A DNA stretch of 64,000 bases from Gammaproteobacteria bacterium. GTDB taxonomy: Bacteria; Pseudomonadota; Gammaproteobacteria; Pseudomonadales; Azotimanducaceae. The stretch is from positions 1 through 64,000 of the forward strand of contig JABHYO010000150.1 of assembly GCA_018656865.1 (NCBI GenBank). Reading direction: 5' to 3'. Below, one piece after another: positions 48,711 through 57,893 of the stretch. The notes beneath the pieces are model-generated. The model was not told the origin of the DNA, ran no database searches, and was given only the letters and a program-made list of their open reading frames with translations. The translations under genes and the position numbers were made by a program. Each line of letters starts with the position of its first letter. The first letter of the stretch is position 1.

Positions 48711-49693
48711 AGCAGGGCCGTTATCCGATCAGGTTCGAGATTCATCAGACAGTCCTTATGCCCAAGCGGACACACGCGTTTAAAACACGGACTGCAGGCA
48801 AGTTCCAGACTGGCGATTCTGGCCTCCTTGCTGAGTGGTGGCGTGAATCCTGGCGACGTCGACCCGTAAACTGCAATAACTTTCGTGCCAACAGCCGCCG
48901 CAATATGCATCAACCCTGAATCGTTGGTCACGACCTGTCGACAGAGTGCCAGAAGATCAATGACCTCGGGTAAAGATGTCTTTCCGGCCAGATTGAAGCA
49001 GCCATCGCCAACCTCTGTCCGAATTTTTTCGCCTGTCACGGCATCCGCAGGCGAACCAAGTATCCAAACATCATGCCCGGTATTTACCAGGGAGCGGCCG
49101 AGCGCCGCATAATGGGCTTCCGGCCATTTCTTGGCATCACCGTATTCGGCGCCTGGACAGAAACCAATGATGGGTCGCTCTTGCGACAGGCCATGCTTTG
49201 TAACAAGAGACTGCTGACTGGCCTCATCGACCATCAACCGAGGGTATTTCATCTCTTCCCCGGAACTCTCCAGCAGTGCAAGAAATCGGTCTGTCATCCT
49301 CGGCAGGCGCTTCTTGTCGAGGAACTTTATGTCATTGAGCAAGAAATAGCGGTACTCCCCAAGAAAACCCGTTCGTCGGGGAATCCCTGCAAAGAACGGG
49401 ACAAGGGCAGATTTGAGAGAGTTGGGTGTGATGATAGCCTGGTCGTAGTTTCGCTCGGCCAGTTGCCGGCCTAGATTCCGACGATAGCCAAAGCCAAGCT
49501 GACCATGGCCCTGTTTGATCAGAATGCCCCGGTCCACCTCTTCCATACGCTGGACAAGACTCAAGGTTGCGCTGGGCGCGAGCACATCAATGACAATATC
49601 GGGATTGGCTGATCGGAGAGCCGAATAAATAACCTGGGACATGATCATATCCCCCACCCACGCGGGTCCGACTACCAGGACGCGTTGAGGCAT
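48707..49693 (-). CDS. waaF: ADP-heptose:LPS heptosyltransferase II
   Basis: GT9 enzyme adding heptose II to heptose I. From the ATG at 49693 (MPQRVLVVGPAWVGDMIMSQ) it has 328 aa; the track start at 49804 lies inside ilvE and is not credible. Motifs: WVGDMIMSQ, ITPNSLKSALVPFFAGI, CPGAEYGDAKKWP and NDSGLMHIAAAVGTKVIAVYGSTSP. C-terminal CSPCFKRVCPLGHKDC is the usual Cys-rich tail. First LPS gene of the operon, 16 bases after ilvE. Confidence 0.94.
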   Translation of the reverse strand: MPQRVLVVGPAWVGDMIMSQVIYSALRSANPDIVIDVLAPSATLSLVQRMEEVDRGILIKQGHGQLGFGYRRNLGRQLAERNYDQAIITPNSLKSALVPFFAGIPRRTGFLGEYRYFLLNDIKFLDKKRLPRMTDRFLALLESSGEEMKYPRLMVDEASQQSLVTKHGLSQERPIIGFCPGAEYGDAKKWPEAHYAALGRSLVNTGHDVWILGSPADAVTGEKIRTEVGDGCFNLAGKTSLPEVIDLLALCRQVVTNDSGLMHIAAAVGTKVIAVYGSTSPGFTPPLSKEARIASLELACSPCFKRVCPLGHKDCLMNLEPDRITALL

Positions 49694-49709
49694 ATCGGCC
49701 AAGACAGCT

Positions 49710-50639
49710 TCAGCTAACGATGGTGGACCATTCCGGATGTTCAGACCGTCGACCCATGACCTGGTCGAAATACATAGTCTGAAGCTGCTCTGTGACAGGG
49801 CCACGCTGTCCAGAGCCTATCACCCTGCCATCCAACTCCCGAATCGGCAGAACTTCAGCTGCCGTGCCGGTAAAGAAGGCTTCTTCCGCGATATAGACCT
49901 CATCACGTGTGATTCTCCTTTCGAGCACTTCGAGACCAATCTCCGCTGCCAGATCAAAAACGGTTGCCCGCGTAATTCCTTCCAGACACGAGGTCAGTTC
50001 CGGCGTAACTAGTCTGCCTCTGTCCACCAAAAAGATATTTTCCCCACTGCCTTCAGCAACATAGCCCTCGTTGTCCAGAAGGAGCGCCTCTTCGCAGCCG
50101 CTGTCCAGCGCCTCCTTGAGTGCCATCATGGAATTGATATAGTTGCCGTTCGCCTTTGCTTTACACATGGTGATATTGACATGGTGCCTTGTATAAGAAG
50201 AGGTTCTGACCTTTATCCCCTCGACCCTGGCTTCAGGTGTCATATAGTTCGGCCATTCCCAGGCGGCAATAATGCAGTGCGGACTGAGACCTTCAGCCCG
50301 GAGACCCATTGCCTCCGATCCGTAAAAACACATGGGACGCAGGTAGGCTTCCTTCAGACCGTTTTCTTGAACAACAGTGATCTGCGCCTCATTGATTTCT
50401 TCTCTTGTCCAGGGGATCTCAAAGTTAAGGATATGAGCTGATCTGAACAGGCGATTGGTATGATCCTGGAGCCGAAAAATGGCCGGTCCCTCGTCCGTCG
50501 CATAGGCTCTGACGCCTTCAAATACACCAAGGCCATAGTGAAGTGTATGGGTCAGCACATGAACTTTGGCCTCACGCCAAGGTACAAGTTCACCGTCGAA
50601 CCAGATAACACCATCTCTGTCAGCAAGGGATACAGACAT
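49710..50639 (-). CDS. ilvE: Branched-chain amino acid aminotransferase
   Basis: Fold-type IV PLP enzyme, 309 aa from ATG 50639, the same length as in E. coli. It carries out the last step of Ile, Val and Leu synthesis. HYGLGVFEGVRAY, the PLP-lysine region CKAKANGNYINSMMA and EGSGENIFLV are family motifs. The track start (TTG 50657) lies in glnE; the ATG follows AGGAAG that overlaps the glnE stop. ilvE between glnE and waaF is the Pseudomonas order. Confidence 0.95.
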   Translation of the reverse strand: MSVSLADRDGVIWFDGELVPWREAKVHVLTHTLHYGLGVFEGVRAYATDEGPAIFRLQDHTNRLFRSAHILNFEIPWTREEINEAQITVVQENGLKEAYLRPMCFYGSEAMGLRAEGLSPHCIIAAWEWPNYMTPEARVEGIKVRTSSYTRHHVNITMCKAKANGNYINSMMALKEALDSGCEEALLLDNEGYVAEGSGENIFLVDRGRLVTPELTSCLEGITRATVFDLAAEIGLEVLERRITRDEVYIAEEAFFTGTAAEVLPIRELDGRVIGSGQRGPVTEQLQTMYFDQVMGRRSEHPEWSTIVS

Positions 50640-50643
50640 CTTC

Positions 50644-53397
50644 CTACCCGTTTTCAATTAGCATTCGTTTATTCCAGATCTGATGCACATCCTTGCGATA
50701 CGCCTGAAGTCGATCGTAATCAGTCTCAAGCCCCAACCATCGGTGATGAATCGCCGCCCGGAACGCCAGATAGGCACGCTGAAGCGAATTCGCGTCATCT
50801 TCAGCGATAACCTTGGTGCGAGCCAACTCATCCAACTGCCGCATGGCATCCGACCAACGACTAAAAACCCGATGTTCCGCCGCCCACCCAAGGACCGCGT
50901 ATTGGACCATAAATTCAATGTCAACAATAGCCCCGGCATCGTGTTTCAAATCGAACTCGCCAAGTACACCAACCCCCTCATCAGCCCCTGACGATGACGG
51001 TGATGCCAGATGTGTTCGCATTTTTTCCCGCATCGATATGACTTGCTGGAGCAGTTCTGCCTGGTCTCGATCCATTTCTATGATGTCACTTCTAATTTTC
51101 TCGAAGTCACCCCCAAGAACAACATCTCCTGCCACAAACCTTGCTCTAACCAACGCCTGGTGTTCCCAGGTCCATGCCTCACCTCGTTGATAGCGCTCAA
51201 AGGCATTCATGGTCGCAACAAGCGGTCCCTTATTCCCCTGAGGTCGAAGCCTGAGGTCAGCCTCATAGAGCGTACCGAAACGAGTAAAGCTGGTCAGAAT
51301 GTGGATGATCCGCTGACCCAGACGAACATAAAACACATTGTTGTTAACCTGCGAACGACCATCGGTATTACCATGAATCTCATTCGGACAAAGAAAGACA
51401 AGATCGAGATCGCTGCCGTAGGCAAGTTCCAACCCACCTGCCTTGCCATAGGCAACAATAGCGATTTTCCGATCAAGGGGCTGACCGTTTTTGTCGCAGG
51501 GCAGTCCGTGGCGACCCTCTAAATACTGCCATGCCAATTCAAGAGATGTTTCCAGCAAAACCTCTGCCAGTGCGGTAAGGCCGTCTGAAGCCTGCATGAT
51601 TGACAACCTGTCGAGCAACTCCATGGCCGCTATCTTCATCGTTGCCGCCAGCTTGAACTGACGCAGCGTGTCCATTGCAGCTTCAAGATCACCTGCCTCG
51701 ACGGTACGAAGGATTTCCCTTAAGTCCCCCTCGAGCTGCGATCTTGTCACAGACACCTCGCGCAGAGACCTGTCCGTCAGTTCATAGAGCAAAATGGGAT
51801 AGGCTTCGAGCTTTTCTGCGATCCATGAGCTAATGCCAGCGAGTTCAACGACCCGCGCCAATGCATCCGGGTTCTCATTCAGAAAAATGAGATAGGTCGA
51901 ACGCCTGAGAATTGTTCGAACAACAGCAATCATCCGCTCCCGGGAGAGTGCTGGATCATCCGCTCTGGCACTGAGCTGCAGGATGACCGGCATGAGAACA
52001 TCGACGGCCTCGACAACTTCTTCCTGCAGCTGCATATGACGAATGTCCGCCTTGAGGCTGATCAGCGCTTCTTCATCTGGCGACTGCCAGGCTGCTTCCC
52101 ATTTCGATTCAACGGTCCAGTCCGCTTCTTCAGCAGCCACTGCAACAAGCTGAGCGAAACAGCGTGAAACCTCGCCGCGATGTTCCGTTAAAACCAACAA
52201 GTAGTCATCAAAACTGCCATAACCCATCGCCGCAGCAAGACGCTCACGACTCACCGGATCGTCAGGGACCTTGTGAGTCTGCCTGTCATTTTCTGCCTGA
52301 ACCGCATGTTCTGAATTCCTCAAGAATATGTAGGCAGCTTTCAAAGAGTTGACATCTCCTGCCGGGAGAAACTCCATATCCCTCAACTGATCCAGAACCT
52401 TCATCAGGGAAGTTTCCTGAAGCAATTGATAGCGACCACCCCAGATCAACTGATGCGCCTGAGCGATGAATTCCACCTCCCTGATTCCCCCACGGCCCAG
52501 TTTCAGATCCTGGGACATTTCCTTCAGCTCTACCTGTCGCGCGATCAATGCTTTCATTTCCCTCAGTGACTGAATCGCACCAAAGTCAAGATGTCTGCGG
52601 TAAACGAATGGTTTCATCCATTCGAGAAATTCCGTACCGCCCTGAAAGTCACCGGCAATAACTCTTGCCTTGATAAAGGCATAGCGCTCCCAGTCCCGAC
52701 CTTGCTCCAGGTAATACTTCTCCATCGCCGCACGGTGCATGACCAGCGGGCCACTGTCCCCATATGGTCTTAGTCGCATATCAACCCGAAAAACGCTGCC
52801 GATGGCACTGGAATCATCGAGACAGGAAATTACCCGGCGCGCCAGTCTTAGAAAGAATTCCTGGAAGCTAAGCTGCCTGCCATTTTTAACTTCTATCTGC
52901 CCTTGGTTGGTGTACAGGAAAATGAGATCAACATCGCTGGAAAGATTAAGTTCATAGGCACCGAGTTTGCCCATGCCCAGGACAATCATTTGTTCCGGAC
53001 GGTTTTCGGCGTCGAGTACACCGTACTTTTCCAATTCCATTGTGTAAGCGTGGTCCAGCGCCTGACCGATACAGAAGTCCGCAAGATCGGAAAGCTCCCG
53101 CGTTGTTTCTGCAAGTGAAGATAATCGGGTCAAATCCCTGAATATGATGCGAATCATTTCCCGCTGACGAAGGCTCAGCAGACGAATTCTTAATTCCTGT
53201 TCGCTCTGAGACAGAAGGAACCGACCATAGCGCTCGTAGAGCTGGTCCCGATCAAGACGATCTTGGATCTGCTCGAAAGCTTGCCTGGCAAGTTCTGGTT
53301 CTCTCTCAACGAGTTCTGCGAAGAACGGACTGATGTCCATGACGCGATGAACATCATTTGTAACGGTCTCATCCCGTAGTGAATCTATAAATCCCAC
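50644..53397 (-). CDS. glnE: Glutamine synthetase adenylyltransferase/adenylyl-removing enzyme
   Basis: Bifunctional regulator of glutamine synthetase, 917 aa. The N-terminal adenylyl-removing nucleotidyltransferase shows NLSSDVDLIFLYT; the C-terminal adenylyltransferase shows LAYGSDLDLVFLC. Each is followed by helical regulatory segments, with the conserved RVDMRLRPYGDSGPL and EADLRLRPQGNKGPL. Activity answers to PII protein and glutamine. In the same window ptsP and argA also touch nitrogen metabolism. Confidence 0.95.
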   Translation of the reverse strand: MGFIDSLRDETVTNDVHRVMDISPFFAELVEREPELARQAFEQIQDRLDRDQLYERYGRFLLSQSEQELRIRLLSLRQREMIRIIFRDLTRLSSLAETTRELSDLADFCIGQALDHAYTMELEKYGVLDAENRPEQMIVLGMGKLGAYELNLSSDVDLIFLYTNQGQIEVKNGRQLSFQEFFLRLARRVISCLDDSSAIGSVFRVDMRLRPYGDSGPLVMHRAAMEKYYLEQGRDWERYAFIKARVIAGDFQGGTEFLEWMKPFVYRRHLDFGAIQSLREMKALIARQVELKEMSQDLKLGRGGIREVEFIAQAHQLIWGGRYQLLQETSLMKVLDQLRDMEFLPAGDVNSLKAAYIFLRNSEHAVQAENDRQTHKVPDDPVSRERLAAAMGYGSFDDYLLVLTEHRGEVSRCFAQLVAVAAEEADWTVESKWEAAWQSPDEEALISLKADIRHMQLQEEVVEAVDVLMPVILQLSARADDPALSRERMIAVVRTILRRSTYLIFLNENPDALARVVELAGISSWIAEKLEAYPILLYELTDRSLREVSVTRSQLEGDLREILRTVEAGDLEAAMDTLRQFKLAATMKIAAMELLDRLSIMQASDGLTALAEVLLETSLELAWQYLEGRHGLPCDKNGQPLDRKIAIVAYGKAGGLELAYGSDLDLVFLCPNEIHGNTDGRSQVNNNVFYVRLGQRIIHILTSFTRFGTLYEADLRLRPQGNKGPLVATMNAFERYQRGEAWTWEHQALVRARFVAGDVVLGGDFEKIRSDIIEMDRDQAELLQQVISMREKMRTHLASPSSSGADEGVGVLGEFDLKHDAGAIVDIEFMVQYAVLGWAAEHRVFSRWSDAMRQLDELARTKVIAEDDANSLQRAYLAFRAAIHHRWLGLETDYDRLQAYRKDVHQIWNKRMLIENG

Positions 53398-53412
53398 AAC
53401 TTTTCCCGGAGG

Positions 53413-55203
53413 CTATTGAGTACCGGAGAAGGGTGCTACTCTCAGCACTTCAGAAACCGTTGTCTCACCTGCAGACACCTTCAACGCACCACTCAGGCGA
53501 AGCGTTTTCATCCCTTCCTTCATACCAGCGAGTCTGAGTTTGCCGATCTCCGCGTTTTCATCAACAAGTTCCTTAATAGTGTCGCTCATTGGCAGGAGCT
53601 CATAGACACCTTGCCTACCCTTGAAACCGGTATCTCTGCAGTCAAGGCAGCCAACCGGGTGGTACATTCGCACCGGCATTTTCATCTTCCAAGGCTGGGT
53701 TACCATCTTCCAACCATCCGGGTCAGGATCACCCTGGTGTTTGCAGTTGTCACATAGTGTCCGAACAAGTCGTTGCGCCATGATCCCGAGTACCGTCGCC
53801 TTGATCAGATAAGGTGCGACACCCAGTTCCAACAATCGAGTAATGGCCGAAGGTGCATCGTTGGTGTGAAGGGTCGATATCACCAGGTGCCCGGTAAGTG
53901 CTGCCTGAATGGCGATCTCAGCAGTTTCCAGATCTCTGATCTCGCCCACCATGATGATATCTGGATCCTGTCGCAGCAGTGCCCTCACTCCGTCGGCAAA
54001 ACTAAGATCGATATTGTGTTGAACCTGCATCTGATTGAAGCTCGGCTCTACCATCTCGATCGGATCCTCGATGGTACAGACGTTCACATCTTCCGTCGCC
54101 AGATGCTTAAGACTGGTATACAGCGTCGTTGTTTTACCTGACCCTGTGGGTCCGGTCACCAGGACAATACCGTTCGGATTGCCAACCATAGACTCCCATC
54201 GAGCATAGTCCTCATTGGCAAGGCCGAGTTGTTCAAATGTTTTCAAGAGGATGTCTGGGTCAAATATCCTCATCACCATTTTCTCGCCATGGGCCGTCGG
54301 CAATGTCGAGAGACGTAACTCCACTTCATGCTGGTCAGCGGTTTTGGTCTTCAGGCGGCCGTCCTGCGGTCGACGCTTTTCAGCGACATCCATTCGCCCC
54401 AAAGTCTTAAGTCGGCTAATGACCGCGTTCATCACCGGTGCGGGCAACTCATAAACAAGATGTAAAACTCCGTCAATACGAAATCGCACGCGGCCTTTTT
54501 CACGTCTCGGCTCCAGGTGGATATCGCTCGCCCGCTGAGTGAATGCGTAGTTGAGTAGCCAATCGACGATATTGACGATGTGGGCATCGTTTGCCTCCAT
54601 CTGATCTATCTGACCAAGCTCAAGCATTTGTTCCAGATTGGACAGCGAACTCGTTTTCAACCCGGCGGCGGTCGCCTTGTTGACCGACCGAGCCATGGTA
54701 TAAAACTCAGTTGTATATCGACGGATATCAGCCGGATTCGCAATAACCCTTGTCAAAATCTTTCCAGGCTGCGACTGCTCGATTGTCGCTTCCCACGAGT
54801 GGATATAGGGTTGTGCACTGACGATGACAACCTCATCGTCTTTTACATCGAGGGCTAATATCTGATGGCGTTGAGCAAACTCGTAGGACATTACGCGCGT
54901 GACCGTCGTCGATTCGATCTTGAGAGGATCAATTCTCACGTATTGCTGCTTGACCCTTTCCGCCAGCCAAATAGTTAGCGCTTCAACGTCAAGAGCCCGA
55001 CCAGGATTGGTCAGATCATCGAACATCTCTTCGCCGATCAGCTCGATGGGGTTCCAGTTAAGCTGCTCCTTACGACGGGTTTTCAGGCTTAGCTGCTCGG
55101 CATCTTTCTGCGAAATACGGCCATCGGAGACCAGTTCATCCCCCACGGTCCGAATATTCAGTGAAATATCAGGTTTTCTTGCGTGATCTTCCTGAAGACT
55201 CAA
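53413..55203 (-). CDS. GspE/PilB-family type II secretion/type IV pilus ATPase
   Basis: A hexameric secretion-type ATPase, 596 aa. The N-terminal region (1-120) resembles the MshEN/T2SSE_N fold (VGDELVSDGRISQKDAEQL, then YVRIDPLKIES). Walker A GPTGSGKTTTLYT is near 349, the Asp box IEDPIE, Walker B DPDIIMVGEIRD and the His box GHLVISTLHTND follow. The zinc tetracysteine is CDNC...CLDC. The start is TTG 55203. No pilus or Gsp genes adjoin it, so it is an orphan ATPase; a stand-alone gene near glnE is known in some relatives. FimX and a pilin gene in this window make a pilus role plausible but unproven. Confidence 0.85.
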   Translation of the reverse strand: MSLQEDHARKPDISLNIRTVGDELVSDGRISQKDAEQLSLKTRRKEQLNWNPIELIGEEMFDDLTNPGRALDVEALTIWLAERVKQQYVRIDPLKIESTTVTRVMSYEFAQRHQILALDVKDDEVVIVSAQPYIHSWEATIEQSQPGKILTRVIANPADIRRYTTEFYTMARSVNKATAAGLKTSSLSNLEQMLELGQIDQMEANDAHIVNIVDWLLNYAFTQRASDIHLEPRREKGRVRFRIDGVLHLVYELPAPVMNAVISRLKTLGRMDVAEKRRPQDGRLKTKTADQHEVELRLSTLPTAHGEKMVMRIFDPDILLKTFEQLGLANEDYARWESMVGNPNGIVLVTGPTGSGKTTTLYTSLKHLATEDVNVCTIEDPIEMVEPSFNQMQVQHNIDLSFADGVRALLRQDPDIIMVGEIRDLETAEIAIQAALTGHLVISTLHTNDAPSAITRLLELGVAPYLIKATVLGIMAQRLVRTLCDNCKHQGDPDPDGWKMVTQPWKMKMPVRMYHPVGCLDCRDTGFKGRQGVYELLPMSDTIKELVDENAEIGKLRLAGMKEGMKTLRLSGALKVSAGETTVSEVLRVAPFSGTQ

Positions 55204-55244
55204 TTTGCTTCCCAGCTCCGCATCATGTCACGCACACTTTACAC

Positions 55245-55265
55245 GTTTTGGGGGGTGCCCAAAAC
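55245..55265. repeat. Inverted repeat between the ATPase gene and argA
   Basis: GTTTTGGG and CCCAAAAC pair perfectly across five bases in the divergent 130-bp gap. It could be an operator for either gene or a leader hairpin of the ATPase mRNA. It does not resemble an arginine box. Confidence 0.4.
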
Positions 55266-55292
55266 AGGAACGCTTTGCTTAACGGACCAAGG

Positions 55293-55301
55293 TGCTATAA
55301 T
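55293..55301 (+). promoter_or_regulatory. Extended -10 promoter of argA
   Basis: TGCTATAAT gives a perfect -10 with the upstream TG of an extended -10 element, 32 bases before the argA ATG. TTGCTT is found only 15 bases upstream, short for a -35. Extended -10 promoters can work without a good -35. Confidence 0.5.
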
Positions 55302-55333
55302 CCGCGCCCGTTTTCAGTAGAGCCCCGGTATAC

Positions 55334-56626
55334 ATGGCTTTCAATGCCGATCACATCAAGTGGTTCAGGGATTCATCACCCTACATTGACGCCCACAGGA
55401 GCAGAACCTTCGTCGTCTGCCTGCCTGACTGCGCGCTTGAGTCCAATAATCTCAACAATATCGTTTCCGATATCGCTCTGCTCAACTCGCTGGGTGTCAA
55501 ACTGGTTCTCGTATACGGCGCTGACCAAAAGGTGGAACGCGCTCTTCCCGGTAGGTGGGAAACTGCTGGCAGTCGACGCATAACAACGCCTGAAATACTT
55601 GAAACCATCACGTCTGTTCTGGGAAATGTGACCTCTGATCTCATCGCCAGATTTTCCGCTAGCAGCCCTGAGGCGCCATTGCTAAGAAGGGATATCACAA
55701 CGGCAAGCGGTAACTATCTGCGTGCCAAACCTCTTGGTGTTATTGATGGACTGGATCACCTTCAGTCCGGTGAAGTCAGACGCGTCAACAGCAATGCCAT
55801 CACCCACCAGCTTGAAGGTGGCGCCATCGTCCTGATTCCAGCTATCGGCTATTCACCCTCGGGTGAAACATTCCATCTGGATACTGCCGCCGTTGCAAGC
55901 CACGTTTCCAGAGCGCTGATCGCCGACAAACTGATCTACATGATTGAAGATGAAGGCTTGCGCGATACCCGAGGGCAGATCATCAATGAAATTGACCTCA
56001 GCCACATGGAAAGAGGTCAGATCGAAGGGAATGACGAGCCTGATAGGCTAATCACTCTTTGCGATCAGGCTTGTCAGCGACAAGTATCGCGCTGTCATAT
56101 TATCAGTTTCGAAACAGACGGCGCCCTACTGGAGGAACTTTTTACTCGGGACGGGTGCGGCACCCAGATCATCGGACACAGCTACGAACAGATCAGGACC
56201 GCGAACATTGATGACGTACCCGGAATCCTCAGGCTGGTTGAGCCGCTGGAGGCATCGGGTGTGCTGGTGAGACGGTCCCGTGAGCTGCTCGAATCTGAAA
56301 TTGAACAATTCATCGTTATCGAAAGAGACGGCCTGCTAATCGGCTGTGCTGCACTCTACCCCTTCGACAAGATCGGAGAGCTTGCCTGCGTCGTCACCCA
56401 TCCGGATTACAGGAACAGCGATCGTGGTGATCGACTACTGGATACGATTGACTCGCGAGCCAGACAGGCCGGAATCGAACAGCTCTTTGTCCTCACCACA
56501 CAGAGTGTTGACTGGTTCCTGGAGCATGGTTTCAAGGAATGCGATGTCGCCGAGCTACCAGACGAAAAGCGGGACTTCTACAACTACCAGCGAAATTCAC
56601 GCGTCCTGATCCGTCAAGTGCAATAA
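55334..56626 (+). CDS. argA: N-acetylglutamate synthase ArgA
   Basis: First enzyme of arginine synthesis, 430 aa. An N-terminal amino-acid kinase-like domain (about 1-285) senses arginine; the C-terminal GNAT domain (about 285-430) transfers acetyl from acetyl-CoA to glutamate, with ACVVTHPDYRNSDRGDRLLD as the acetyl-CoA loop. The family start MAFNADHIKWFRDSSPYI is conserved. Monocistronic on the plus strand with its own extended -10 promoter; a hairpin and a long palindrome follow its stop. Confidence 0.93.
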   Translation: MAFNADHIKWFRDSSPYIDAHRSRTFVVCLPDCALESNNLNNIVSDIALLNSLGVKLVLVYGADQKVERALPGRWETAGSRRITTPEILETITSVLGNVTSDLIARFSASSPEAPLLRRDITTASGNYLRAKPLGVIDGLDHLQSGEVRRVNSNAITHQLEGGAIVLIPAIGYSPSGETFHLDTAAVASHVSRALIADKLIYMIEDEGLRDTRGQIINEIDLSHMERGQIEGNDEPDRLITLCDQACQRQVSRCHIISFETDGALLEELFTRDGCGTQIIGHSYEQIRTANIDDVPGILRLVEPLEASGVLVRRSRELLESEIEQFIVIERDGLLIGCAALYPFDKIGELACVVTHPDYRNSDRGDRLLDTIDSRARQAGIEQLFVLTTQSVDWFLEHGFKECDVAELPDEKRDFYNYQRNSRVLIRQVQ

Positions 56627-56649
56627 GGGAGTTACCTCAGTTCGCTTAG

Positions 56650-56666
56650 GGTGTGCTCAGCACACC
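56650..56666 (+). terminator. Hairpin after argA
   Basis: GGTGTGC and GCACACC pair perfectly across TCA, 24 bases after the argA stop. No T-run follows. It may help end transcription together with the long palindrome that begins about 25 bases later. Confidence 0.4.
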
Positions 56667-56689
56667 ACCAACTACCCGTAGCAGCTAGT

Positions 56690-56813
56690 AGAAAAAGTGC
56701 CTGTTGGATGCAAGGCAAGGCGAAATTTGGCGAAAGAGCGGAGTTTACATCTTAGTAAATGAGCATCTTGAGCCAAATTCCAACGCAGAATTGCGCCGAC
56801 AGGTGGTTTTTCA
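56690..56813. repeat. 124-bp imperfect palindrome between argA and hemE
   Basis: The left half (AGAAAAAGTGCCTGTTGG...) matches the complement of the right half (GAAAAACCACCTGTCGG...) along almost its whole length, with shared blocks CCTGT, GCAA, AATTTGGC and TTTA around a short centre near 56752. The right end covers the hemE stop. It is convergent-gap DNA, so it could serve as a two-way terminator. The sequence resembles a dispersed gammaproteobacterial intergenic repeat that I recall but cannot check here. Confidence 0.6.
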
Positions 56814-57845
56814 GACTTGGTATTCGTGGACGAAGTCGACTAGCGCCTTAACATTATCAACCGGCGTCTCCGGCAGAATTCCATGCCCCAGATTAAAGAT
56901 ATGCCCTGGTCGACGCTCAACTTCTTTCATGACGGAACCGGCAGTTGCCAACATCGCCTCTTTCTTCGCAAAGAGCGCCACAGGATCCATATTGCCCTGA
57001 ACCGCCGGGACGCCCATAAGATCCCAACTTTCCCGTAGAGGCGCGCGCCAGTCCAACGCCATCACATCACCACCGGCTTCCGCCATTAACGGTAGCAACG
57101 CTGGATTACCCGTACCGAAATGAATAACGGGGACCCGACCACTGATTTCTGAAATCAGACGCCTGCTATGCTCGAATACATATTCGCGGTAATCACTGAC
57201 CGACAGGCACCCAACCCAGGAATCAAAGATTTGCACTGCCTGGACACCTTCGTCGATCTGATATCTGAAATAGTCGATGGCACAGGTCGTCATTTTCTCC
57301 ATGATGGCCCGGAAAGCACCCGGGTCACTCAACATCAGTTTCTTGACCTGAATATAGTTACGGGAACCCTTACCCTCTATGGCATAGGAAGCCAGAGTGA
57401 AGGGTGCACCCCCAAAGCCAATCAACGGAATATCATCCGGTAGTTCAGCCCTGATGAGACGAATAACTTCGCCAATATAAGGCATGGTATCTGCAGAAGG
57501 CGCGACCCGCAGATTGTCGATATCGGCATTTGATCGAACCGGATTGGCAATATTGGGGCCGACACCCACTATATAGTCCAGTTCAAGACCCATGGGCTCC
57601 AGTATCGGCAGAAGATCCGCAAACATAATTGCCGCATCCACACCGAGTATCCTCTGGGCATCACAGGTTACCTGGGCAGCAAGGTGTGGTGTTTTGAAGA
57701 AATCGAGACTCGGCGTGTCAGCCTTCACCTCGTGATATTCCTTCATATATCGCCCGGCCTGCCGGTTCAGCCAGACCGGTGTATAGTCTGTCTGCTCGCC
57801 TCGACAGGCTTTCAGAAATACTGATTGCTGCAGTGCATCGTTCAT
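56811..57845 (-). CDS. hemE: Uroporphyrinogen decarboxylase
   Basis: Haem synthesis enzyme, 344 aa, that removes four acetate carboxyls from uroporphyrinogen III to give coproporphyrinogen III, without a cofactor. The signature PVWLNRQAGRYMKEYHEV holds the invariant Arg residues. The catalytic Asp lies in IMFADLLPILEPMG, and GFGGAPFTLASYAIEG is the second motif. Single gene on the minus strand; its stop overlaps the end of the long palindrome. Confidence 0.96.
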   Translation of the reverse strand: MNDALQQSVFLKACRGEQTDYTPVWLNRQAGRYMKEYHEVKADTPSLDFFKTPHLAAQVTCDAQRILGVDAAIMFADLLPILEPMGLELDYIVGVGPNIANPVRSNADIDNLRVAPSADTMPYIGEVIRLIRAELPDDIPLIGFGGAPFTLASYAIEGKGSRNYIQVKKLMLSDPGAFRAIMEKMTTCAIDYFRYQIDEGVQAVQIFDSWVGCLSVSDYREYVFEHSRRLISEISGRVPVIHFGTGNPALLPLMAEAGGDVMALDWRAPLRESWDLMGVPAVQGNMDPVALFAKKEAMLATAGSVMKEVERRPGHIFNLGHGILPETPVDNVKALVDFVHEYQV

Positions 57846-57893
57846 GGGTTGCCCAGGAAAAGTGAGGCCGCATTATACATACTTGTGGCACTC

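Noticed and set aside
49694-49804. N-terminal extension of waaF
   Set aside because: It lies inside ilvE and adds 37 residues before the conserved GT9 start; ATG 49693 is the natural start.
55203-55230. Leader peptide MMRSWEAN overlapping the ATPase TTG start
   Set aside because: The frame exists and its TGA overlaps the TTG, but it is very short, single copy and lies in a region where chance ORFs are common; not enough to call.
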